Of a DNA stretch of 64,000 nt, positions 57,789-64,000 are shown piece after piece (the stretch's first letter is position 1; every line of letters starts with the position of its first letter). Below the pieces are notes generated by a model. It had not been told where the DNA came from, did not search any database, and saw nothing but the letters and a program-made list of their open reading frames with translations. The DNA is taken from positions 3,299,203 to 3,363,202 of the forward strand of contig NZ_JAGINW010000001.1 in assembly GCF_017876405.1 (NCBI RefSeq), given 5' to 3'. The position numbers and the translations under genes are program-made. The stretch is from Kibdelosporangium banguiense (GTDB lineage: Bacteria; Actinomycetota; Actinomycetes; Mycobacteriales; Pseudonocardiaceae).

Positions 57789-58685
57789 ATGTCCGTCCGC
57801 GTGTGGCGGCCCGGGTTCGCCTTGGACCTGGGCGCCGTGCTGTCACCCCTTGGCCGGGGCGGCGGCGACCCCACATTCCGGCGTACCCCAGGCGGCGCGA
57901 TCTTCCTCGCCGCGAACACCCCGGCCGGTCCCGGCACACTCGGCGTGACCCGCACAGGCGGGGACGTGCACGCCGAAGCGTGGGGCGAAGGCGCGGACTT
58001 CCTGCTCGAAGGCCTGCCGGACCTGCTGGGGGCATCGGACGACGACTCGGATTTCGTCTCCCACCACGACATCGTGGCCGAGGCCCGCCGCCGCATGCCT
58101 GGACTCCGGCTCGGCAGCAGCGGCCGCGTGTGGGACGTGCTCGTGCCCGCCGTGCTGGAGCAGAAAGTGACCGGCAAGGAGGCGTGGCGCTCGTGGCGTG
58201 AGCTGTGCCACCGATTCGGCACCGTCGCGCCCGGTCCAGCACGCTTGTACGTGCCGCCGGCGCCACGCGCGCTGATGTCCATCAACGACTGGGAATGGCA
58301 CCGCGCAGGCGTGGATTCGGCCCGTCGCCGCGCCCTGATCGGCGCCGCCCAGGTCGCCACCCGCCTCGAACGAGCCGCGGAACTGAAAGGTGCCGAGGGC
58401 AGGGCCCTGTTACGCAAGATCCCCGGCATCGGAGTCTGGACCGCTGCCGAGATAGCCCAGCGAGCCTGGGGCGACCCGGACGCGGTCAGCTTCGGCGACT
58501 TCCACATAGCCGGAAACGTCGGCTACGCATTGACCGGCAAACCCGTCGACGACGAGGGCATGTTCGCCTTGCTGGCGCCCTACGCCCCACAACGCCAACG
58601 AGCCGTCCGCTACATAGAGGCAGCCGGAATCGTCAAGCCCCGGCGCGGGCCCCGTTTCTCGCCGCGCGACTATCGCGCGATCTAG
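57789..58685 (+). CDS. AlkA-like DNA-3-methyladenine glycosylase (HhH-GPD)
   Basis: The 298-residue protein has an N-terminal TBP-like region (VWRPGFALDLGAVLSPLGRG) and an HhH-GPD domain: VLEQKVTGKEAWRSW, the helix-hairpin-helix RKIPGIGVWTAAEIAQRAWG, then DPDAVSFGDFHIA with the catalytic aspartate of the AlkA group. It removes alkylated bases in base excision repair. No iron-sulfur cysteine loop is present. ATG 57789 lies 7 nt after TAAACT. Its last 53 bp overlap the convergent NUDIX gene. Confidence 0.9.
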   Translation: MSVRVWRPGFALDLGAVLSPLGRGGGDPTFRRTPGGAIFLAANTPAGPGTLGVTRTGGDVHAEAWGEGADFLLEGLPDLLGASDDDSDFVSHHDIVAEARRRMPGLRLGSSGRVWDVLVPAVLEQKVTGKEAWRSWRELCHRFGTVAPGPARLYVPPAPRALMSINDWEWHRAGVDSARRRALIGAAQVATRLERAAELKGAEGRALLRKIPGIGVWTAAEIAQRAWGDPDAVSFGDFHIAGNVGYALTGKPVDDEGMFALLAPYAPQRQRAVRYIEAAGIVKPRRGPRFSPRDYRAI

Positions 58686-59202
58686 CCGCGTCGATCATCG
58701 GCCTGAGTTCTTCGTTCGGCACGTCCGCGATCGCCCACCACCGCAGGTCATCCGACTCATCACTGATCTTCGGCCGCGAGCCGGGCGGCGCGTGCACCAC
58801 GAACCGCACATCGAAATGTCGCGTCGGCACACCCAGCGAGCACGTGATCGGATGCACGTCAAGGTGAACAGGAAGAGGGTCGATCGTGAGCCCGTCGATG
58901 CCGGACTCCTCGGTCGCCTCCCGGAGTGCCGCCCCCGCAAGGGTTTCGTCCGCAGGCTCGCAATGCCCGCCAAGCTGCAACCACTTGCCCACCCGCGGAT
59001 GCAACGTCAACAGAACCTGATCCCCGTCGAACACAACCGCCGACGCCGTCAAATGTCCCGCTGCGCAGGACCGTTCACACGAATCCTCCCGCGCCGCAAG
59101 GAAACCGAGATAGGCCTGCCGCAACGACTCCTGCGCGGTATCCCCAGGCCGCCATTCGGCAAGCACCTTCACCGCATCAGCATGTACGCCCACAGCCCGC
59201 AC
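58633..59202 (-). CDS. NUDIX hydrolase
   Basis: The 189-residue protein contains a NUDIX box G-x5-E-x7-REATEESGI (from GHCEPADETLAG), within LGGHCEPADETLAGAALREA, and TASAVVFDGDQVLLTLHPRVGKW before it. It cleaves a nucleoside diphosphate linked to another moiety; the substrate is not evident. The N-terminal 45 residues are helical (SLRQAYLGFLAAREDSCERS), as in the group with an N-terminal extension. Start ATG/GTG near 59202. The long 3' overlap with the glycosylase gene suggests the frame ends RNGARAGA are real for both. Confidence 0.87.
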   Translation of the reverse strand: MRAVGVHADAVKVLAEWRPGDTAQESLRQAYLGFLAAREDSCERSCAAGHLTASAVVFDGDQVLLTLHPRVGKWLQLGGHCEPADETLAGAALREATEESGIDGLTIDPLPVHLDVHPITCSLGVPTRHFDVRFVVHAPPGSRPKISDESDDLRWWAIADVPNEELRPMIDAARSRDSRAARNGARAGA

Positions 59203-59215
59203 TGTATGTGATGGC

Positions 59216-59700
59216 TCAGTCCCGTTCGGCGTACGGTCGAATCACCTTGGTGAGTGTCGCCGGAAAGTCACCGACTGTGGTTGCATCGAGGGTCACCCCG
59301 GCTGACGACGGAGGCACCCGGTGTTCGAGTCCGCGCGTGATTCCCGGCCAGTTCCCGCTGCCGAGCAGGCAAAGACCGGTCCGCCCGGGATGACTGTGAA
59401 CCGGTTGGTGCACCCGCAGGGACATCTCGGCAACGCCGCGATGGGCAGGCTGCTGGGGGTCGACCGGCTGCCGGTACAACGCGGCATCACGGTGCAGGAC
59501 TTGAGCGGCGAGTACGAGGCCCATGGCCTCCGGATCGGGCGATGTCGGCATTTCGCACGAGGAACTGACCGCACTACTCATGGAAGTGAAACAGGCCCAA
59601 GACGATCCGCAGCGACTGCGAGTCTCCGACAGCGAGCGGCTCAGGACAGGAGCGACATCGACTTTGCCACCACTGCCGGACAACCTGCCGGACACGCAAC
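59216..59700 (-). pseudogene. Possible remnant of an XRE/DUF5753-type regulator
   Basis: Between the NUDIX gene and the next plus-strand gene no intact gene is convincing. On the minus strand, LHRDAALYRQPVDPQQPAHR and RVHQPVHSHPGRTG followed by TTVGDFPATLTKVIRPYAERD resemble the C-terminal effector domain of XRE-DUF5753 regulators, and the terminal codons have GC-rich third positions. The N-terminal helix-turn-helix is absent. I read it as a decayed gene at low certainty; other small frames here are no better. Confidence 0.3.
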
Positions 59701-59760
59701 ACCCGCCCTGATGGAACCGCAGGCGCATGCCACTGGCCCACCGGCAACGATTCCACCGGA

Positions 59761-60159
59761 GTGGAAGTGGGGACCGTAGCGATCCCACCGGAATTCACGC
59801 GACGGAACCGGATCCACTCACTACCGTCAGGCAGCGTGACATTGGTGAAGAAGGGTTCCCGCTACATAGACATCGACGGCACCACCTACCGCTGGCGGCT
59901 GCGTGGCAAGCCGACCTACAGCCAAGGCAACTGCTGGAGTTCCATGACTTTCGCGGTCGAACGCGCCGAGGAACCAGGCATGACCCTCGTCGTGGACACC
60001 GGCCGCCCGCACACCGCCAACTGGAGCGGCGTTCCCACCGCGCCGGTCCTTCCGACGGAAGTGACGCGTGCCGTCCGCAAAGCATTGGCCGCAGGCTGGC
60101 AGCCGGGCCGGCGAGGCTCAGCCTTCCAACTGAATCTGTCTCAGCGTTCCACGAAGTAG
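59761..60159 (+). CDS. Conserved hypothetical protein
   Basis: The 132-residue protein begins at GTG 59761; GTG 59836 also fits. It has [20 protein letters not shown] in the middle and ends with [25 protein letters not shown], a C-terminal pattern seen in small actinobacterial hypothetical proteins. No signal or membrane helix; the GTTYRW start suggests a small beta-sheet domain. The last 19 bp overlap the convergent fbiB gene. Function unknown. Confidence 0.62.
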   Translation: MEVGTVAIPPEFTRRNRIHSLPSGSVTLVKKGSRYIDIDGTTYRWRLRGKPTYSQGNCWSSMTFAVERAEEPGMTLVVDTGRPHTANWSGVPTAPVLPTEVTRAVRKALAAGWQPGRRGSAFQLNLSQRSTK

Positions 60160-61457
60160 TCGGGGAAGTCGGGCAGGGGGCGGGGGCTGAGGGGGCCGTC
60201 GGCCGGGTAGCCGATGGCGACTGAGCCGAGGGGTTCCCATTCCGGGCCGAGTTCCAGTACGTCCCGGACCACTTCGGGGCAGAAGATGGTGGAGGAGACC
60301 CAGCATGAGCCGACGCCCTCGGCTGCCAGGGCGACGAGCAGGCCTTGGACGGCGGCGCCGCTGGCGATGGTGAACATGGTGTCTTCGAAGCCGTTGCGGC
60401 GGGCGTCCGGGTAGGTGTGCTGGGAGCCTTCGCGGATCAGGAAGGGGATGATGATTTCTGTTGCACCGTAAAGGAGATCTCCGCGGCGGATGCGGCGCTG
60501 GATCTGCTGCTCGGGCATGCCGTGGGTGCGCAGGTCGTTGATCCAGGCGGCGCGCATCTCGTCGAGCAGGCGCTTGCGGCGGCCGCGGTCGGTGAGGTGG
60601 ACGAAGCGGACTGGGTGCGTGTGGTGCGGGGCCGGGGCGGTCAAAGCTGCGTTGACTGCGCGGCGCAACATGGCTGGGTCTACGGGAGTGTCGTTGTACG
60701 CACGGATAGACCTGCGGACCAGGACTGCCTCACGGCGGCCCTGGGCGATGGCGAAGTCCGTACCCAGACGGAACTGGTCCTCAGCCACTGGACGGTTCAG
60801 GTCGCGGGCGGTCGAGCCGTTGTCCTCATAGGACAGTCCGCGGACGACCGCGATCGGGATGCCGCCGAGTTTTCCCTTGGCCAGGTCCGCTGCTGCGGCG
60901 ATCTCGTCGGCGATGGCCACGAGCGTGACCTGCAGTTCGTTGCCCATGGGGTCGGTCTGGCCGGCGTAGTCCTGCAGCACAGGCAGACCGGCTGAGCCGA
61001 TGGCCGCGTCGGTCTGCCCATTGCGCCAGGCCCGGCCCATTGTGTCCGTGATGACTACGGCCACTGTGACGCCGAGCAACTCGTGGAGGCGTGCGCGCAG
61101 GCTCGCTGCCGATCCGTCGGGATCGACTGGCAGGAGTGCGATCTCGTCGAGTGCGATGTTGGAGTTGTCCACGCCGGACGCGGCCTGCACGATCCCCAGT
61201 TTGCTGCGGGTGATCAGGGTCGGCCCGATCTGGGCGAGGATGTCCACGGCCTCCGCGCGGGCCAGTTCCCGGCGCTGGGCGTCCCGGCCGGCCGCGTCCA
61301 CCGGTACCAGCCGGCCTTCCACTTTGGACACGATCTTGCTGGTCACGGCCAGCACGTCGCCGTCCTGCAGCCACGGCGCCGCGGCGGCCACGGCGGCGGC
61401 CAGGTCGTCACCCGGCCGGAACTCGGGCATGCCCTCGACCGGCAGGATCTCGATCAT
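60141..61457 (-). CDS. fbiB: Coenzyme F420:L-glutamate ligase fused to FMN-dependent reductase
   Basis: The 438-residue bifunctional protein has an N-terminal CofE-type gamma-glutamyl ligase domain (about residues 1-240; [73 protein letters not shown]) and a C-terminal nitroreductase-like domain (about 250-438; [30 protein letters not shown]). The first adds glutamates to F420-0; the second reduces dehydro-F420-0 with FMNH2, as shown for mycobacterial FbiB. The ATG overlaps the fbiA stop by 4 bp. Order fbiA-fbiB equals Rv3261-Rv3262. Confidence 0.95.
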   Translation of the reverse strand: MIEILPVEGMPEFRPGDDLAAAVAAAAPWLQDGDVLAVTSKIVSKVEGRLVPVDAAGRDAQRRELARAEAVDILAQIGPTLITRSKLGIVQAASGVDNSNIALDEIALLPVDPDGSAASLRARLHELLGVTVAVVITDTMGRAWRNGQTDAAIGSAGLPVLQDYAGQTDPMGNELQVTLVAIADEIAAAADLAKGKLGGIPIAVVRGLSYEDNGSTARDLNRPVAEDQFRLGTDFAIAQGRREAVLVRRSIRAYNDTPVDPAMLRRAVNAALTAPAPHHTHPVRFVHLTDRGRRKRLLDEMRAAWINDLRTHGMPEQQIQRRIRRGDLLYGATEIIIPFLIREGSQHTYPDARRNGFEDTMFTIASGAAVQGLLVALAAEGVGSCWVSSTIFCPEVVRDVLELGPEWEPLGSVAIGYPADGPLSPRPLPDFPDYFVER

Positions 61458-62440
61458 GCTTCCAGCCCGGCCATCTCCAGCGCGGCACGCGCCATCTCGG
61501 CGGTCGCGTCAACGTCCGACATGAGCAACGGCACGGCCCGCACGGCCACACCAGGCACGTCCGCCGCCTCGCCGGTATGTACGAGCCAAGCGTCGAGGAC
61601 GCCGTCGTCGGAACACTTACGCGAGCCGTAGTACTGGCCGACGGCCTGTGACGTGGTCTCCACGCCGATCGCGGTCAGGCACGCGTCCGCCATACCGCGC
61701 AAAGGTTTGCCACCGATGATCGGTGAGATGCCGACGATACTGGCGTCGGTCTTACGCATCGCGTCACGCAACCCGGGCACGGCCAGGACTGTGCCGACGC
61801 TCACGACAGGGTTGGACGGCGCGAACATGACGACGTCGGCCTCGCTGATCGCGTCGATCACGCCTGGTCCTGGCTGGGCCTCGTCCGCGCCGACGGGCAC
61901 GATGGAGTGCGCGGGCAGCTCGGCCCGATACCGGACCCACCACTCCTGGAAGTGGATGGCCTTGCGCTCGCCTTCAGGCGTGTCCACGACGACGTGCGTC
62001 TCCACGCGGTCGTCCGACATCGGCAACAGCCGTACGCCTGGCTGCCAGCGGTCGCACAGCGCCTCGGTCACAGCCGAGAGCGGGTAACCGGCGCGGAGCA
62101 TGCGGGTGCGTACGAGGTGCGTCGCGATGTCCTTGTCGCCGAGCCCGAACCAGTCCGGGTCGGCGCCATAGGCCGCGAGCTGCTCCTTGACCACCCAGGT
62201 CTCGCCGCGCTGTCCCCAGCCACGGTCGGTGTCTATCCCGCCGCCCAGCGTGTACATGCACGTGTCCAGGTCCGGGCAGATCCGCAGGCCGTGCATCCAC
62301 ACGTCGTCACCGGTGTTGACCACCGCGGTGATCTCGTGCGGCGACTCGCCCGGTCCCACCGGCGGCAGTCCCAGCAGGGCCTTCACTCCCAGGAGGAATC
62401 GGGCACCGCCGACTCCTCCGACAACCACGACGACCTTCAC
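61454..62440 (-). CDS. fbiA: 2-phospho-L-lactate / phosphoenolpyruvate transferase of F420 synthesis
   Basis: The 328-residue CofD-family enzyme joins the activated phosphoenolpyruvate (or phospholactate) unit to the deazaflavin Fo, giving dehydro-F420-0. Signatures are [19 protein letters not shown] at the N terminus, [36 protein letters not shown] and [22 protein letters not shown] 62440 may be leaderless: AAGGAT lies 6 nt upstream, although its first base departs from TANNNT. It forms an operon with fbiB. Confidence 0.95.
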   Translation of the reverse strand: MKVVVVVGGVGGARFLLGVKALLGLPPVGPGESPHEITAVVNTGDDVWMHGLRICPDLDTCMYTLGGGIDTDRGWGQRGETWVVKEQLAAYGADPDWFGLGDKDIATHLVRTRMLRAGYPLSAVTEALCDRWQPGVRLLPMSDDRVETHVVVDTPEGERKAIHFQEWWVRYRAELPAHSIVPVGADEAQPGPGVIDAISEADVVMFAPSNPVVSVGTVLAVPGLRDAMRKTDASIVGISPIIGGKPLRGMADACLTAIGVETTSQAVGQYYGSRKCSDDGVLDAWLVHTGEAADVPGVAVRAVPLLMSDVDATAEMARAALEMAGLEA

Positions 62441-62558
62441 GATCCGATCCTTGCACGACTCGTTCGACCTTTGCCGAACGCCCTGGCCGGGGCCGTGGGA
62501 ACCTCGCGCCGGTATTTGGCGTCCAAGCCCGCGACCGGGCAGGGAAGGTGGTGCTCAC

Positions 62559-62930
62559 GTGGTGAGCTTGCCGTGGGGTATAGGTGCCGAGTTCGCCTTG
62601 GGCGCTGTACTGCTGCTTTGGCTGCGCAGGCCGGAGGCAGTGGGCCGAGCGGCCATCTTCGGTCCTCGTGGCGCACTGGTGGTGCTGGCGGCCGCGATGT
62701 CTTTCACGGCCATCGCTGTCGTCATCCTGCTGTTCTCGCCGGCCCGGTCGGAAACGCTGTTCTGGCTCGTCGCGTTCCCACTCGGGCTTCTCGTCGCCTG
62801 CGTTCTGACCATGGTGTTCGCGAGCTTCTTTGCCGCTCGCACCGGATCCGACGTGGTCGCGGCTGTTCTCCTCATCGCCGCCGTCGTGGGGATGAGCGTG
62901 GTCGACTGGCAGATTTTCCGGTTGCAATAG
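62559..62930 (+). CDS. Small membrane protein, start of right-edge WXG-type cassette
   Basis: The 123-residue protein has four hydrophobic segments (FALGAVLLLWL, ALVVLAAAMSFTAIAVVILL, FWLVAFPLGLLVACVLTMVF, VVAAVLLIAAVVGMSVV). GTG 62559 or 62562 follow AAGGTGG; the frame is open upstream into fbiA's antisense strand. No family is recognised. It lies 14 bp before the YbaB-like gene, so it probably belongs to the same transcript. Confidence 0.68.
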   Translation: MVSLPWGIGAEFALGAVLLLWLRRPEAVGRAAIFGPRGALVVLAAAMSFTAIAVVILLFSPARSETLFWLVAFPLGLLVACVLTMVFASFFAARTGSDVVAAVLLIAAVVGMSVVDWQIFRLQ

Positions 62931-62944
62931 ACAGGTATGGGCGA

Positions 62945-63658
62945 ATGGACGACCTGATCAAAGAGCTTCAGCAGCTTCAGCAGTACGCGGCCGGCCTGCA
63001 GGGCCTGATCGCGAATGCCGAGGCCAACGCACCCGCCCGTGCCGAGGGCACCGACAGCACCGGGGCGGTGCATGTCGTGCTCGGTCCGAATGGCGTGCCG
63101 AAGTCCTTTCGGGTCGAGGGGGACTGGGAACGGAAACTCAAGCCGGAGGCATTCGGCGACGCTGTTGTCGGCGCGTTCCAGGCGGCCATGGACGAACGGC
63201 TGAAGGCCTGGTCAGCCACTCTGAGCAAGGACGACTGGCAGTCCAAGGTGGACAACCTGGACCGCCGTCCTGAGGTGCCGGTGATGTTCCAGGGACCCAA
63301 GTTCTCCGGCAAACCCCGGAGTCTCGACGCGCTCGCCGAAGAGATGATCAAAGCGTTCGACGACGCCGAGAAGGTTCCCGACCTGCCCGAACCGAACAAC
63401 GCGGTGGGTACGGCAGGTGGCGGGAAACTCGTGCTGACGTTGTCGAAATCTGCAGTTGTGTCCTGTGTGGCTGATTCGCGCTGGGTTTCCGCGCAGACTG
63501 CCACCCGGCTGACCAACGCGCTGTCGGAAGCCCTGGCGATGGCCACGCGGGAACTGGAAAAATTGTCACCTGCCCAGGAACCGGCCAATCCGCTGGACCG
63601 TCTGATCGGCGAAACCTTCGCTCTGCTCAGCGATCCGCAGCGGCTCGCCGATTCCTGA
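62945..63658 (+). CDS. YbaB/EbfC-like protein of right-edge cassette
   Basis: The 237-residue protein begins MDDLIKELQQLQQYAAGLQG with YbaB-like helix and strand features (TGAVHVVLGPNGVPKSFRVE), then a longer central region with VFQGPKFSGKPRSLDALAEE-type segments, and a C-terminal helical bundle (ATRLTNALSEALAMATRELE). It is much longer than the copy at 5479 but the N-terminal layout is alike. ATG 62945 is chosen since the family sequence begins there; the upstream open frame is non-coding. Confidence 0.68.
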   Translation: MDDLIKELQQLQQYAAGLQGLIANAEANAPARAEGTDSTGAVHVVLGPNGVPKSFRVEGDWERKLKPEAFGDAVVGAFQAAMDERLKAWSATLSKDDWQSKVDNLDRRPEVPVMFQGPKFSGKPRSLDALAEEMIKAFDDAEKVPDLPEPNNAVGTAGGGKLVLTLSKSAVVSCVADSRWVSAQTATRLTNALSEALAMATRELEKLSPAQEPANPLDRLIGETFALLSDPQRLADS

Positions 63659-63671
63659 AGGGACACTCGAA

Positions 63672-63983
63672 GTGCCACCTGCCAAAGAACAAGTGACCGT
63701 TGCCACCAACGCACTGCGCTCGGACGCGGGCGTCTGGGACGCACAGAGCGCCGAGCTGGCCAAGATCGGTCCTGAAGTCCAGGACCTGCGGCTGAGCCGG
63801 ATCGAGGCTGGTGTCTTCCAGCTCATGGTCGGCCCGTACGACACCTTGGCCGACCAGTTGACCGACCGGTGCACCGAGGGCACCGGCCGCCTCGCCGAAG
63901 TGGGCAAGACGCTGCGTACGGTCGCGGACACCTACGACGCCGAGGAAGCCAAGAACGAGCACGCACTGCGGAACCTCTACTGA
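63672..63983 (+). CDS. WXG100/EspC-like small helical protein of right-edge cassette
   Basis: The 103-residue, all-helical protein (VTVATNALRSDAGVWDAQSA, then LMVGPYDTLADQLTDRCTEG, then RTVADTYDAEEAKNEHALRN) has the same length as the WXG-type protein at 5916. The GTG at 63672 lies 13 bp after the YbaB-like stop. After its stop, GAGGAAGG and an ATG beginning at 63999 mark the next gene, cut by the window edge; by analogy with 6229 it may encode the effector. Confidence 0.7.
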   Translation: MPPAKEQVTVATNALRSDAGVWDAQSAELAKIGPEVQDLRLSRIEAGVFQLMVGPYDTLADQLTDRCTEGTGRLAEVGKTLRTVADTYDAEEAKNEHALRNLY

Positions 63984-64000
63984 GGAAGGCGAACAGTCAT

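Noticed and set aside
61907..62944. Upstream extension of the YbaB-like frame by about 350 codons
   Set aside because: It lies opposite fbiA and inside the small membrane protein gene; the residues are Arg/His/Gly-rich without family match.

Overview
The window is high-GC actinobacterial chromosome. Gene content (mycobacterial-type acyl-CoA carboxylase, F420 biosynthesis, arabinogalactan-type rhamnose and galactan genes, LCP ligases, type VII secretion-like substrates) and the many GTG/TTG and apparently leaderless starts point to a mycelial actinomycete, most likely Pseudonocardiaceae (Lentzea, Kibdelosporangium or Amycolatopsis-like). The family call is an inference from gene content, not a database match. 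I see no rRNA, tRNA, CRISPR array, insertion sequence or integrase.

The housekeeping backbone follows, from memory, the Mycobacterium tuberculosis order Rv3281 to Rv3261: accE, accD5, birA and a PH-domain protein (1070-4396); GtrA proteins (13626-14740); purK and purE (20862-22550); a fadE25-like acyl-CoA dehydrogenase (36044-37201); a TIGR03089 protein, LCP proteins, rmlD (here with rmlB), wbbL-like rhamnosyltransferase and manC (39995-57731); then fbiB and fbiA (60141-62440). Accessory modules sit between these blocks.

Accessory regions. (1) 5479-8476: a CpnT-like operon with a YbaB-like protein, a WXG100-like protein, a toxin with an N-terminal WXG-like region, Pro-rich linker and C-terminal TNT NAD+-glycohydrolase domain, and an overlapping candidate immunity gene. 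A second cassette with the same opening order starts at 62559 and runs off the right edge. (2) 8505-10886: a quinone-oxidoreductase-like gene flanked by two paralogous TetR regulators, with operator-like repeats. (3) 11671-13629: a two-component system. (4) 14875-17169: one protein joining an ECF sigma factor, a zinc-finger anti-sigma module, membrane segments and a long Pro/Thr-rich exported part. (5) 22634-35323: a toxin island with a secreted tachylectin-like propeller protein divergent from a 3232-residue RHS/YD-repeat protein that ends in a self-cleaving Hint domain and an ADP-ribosyltransferase-like toxin tip, followed by a low-GC candidate immunity gene. (6) 45563-53993: a glycosyltransferase cluster around the rhamnose and cell-wall genes. 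(7) 54016-56030: a subtilisin-family gene with its catalytic core deleted.

Together the backbone supplies malonyl/methylmalonyl-CoA-type carboxylation, purine synthesis, dTDP-rhamnose and GDP-mannose, polymer attachment to peptidoglycan, and coenzyme F420. The accessory genes look like secreted antibacterial or interbacterial competition systems and envelope sensing.
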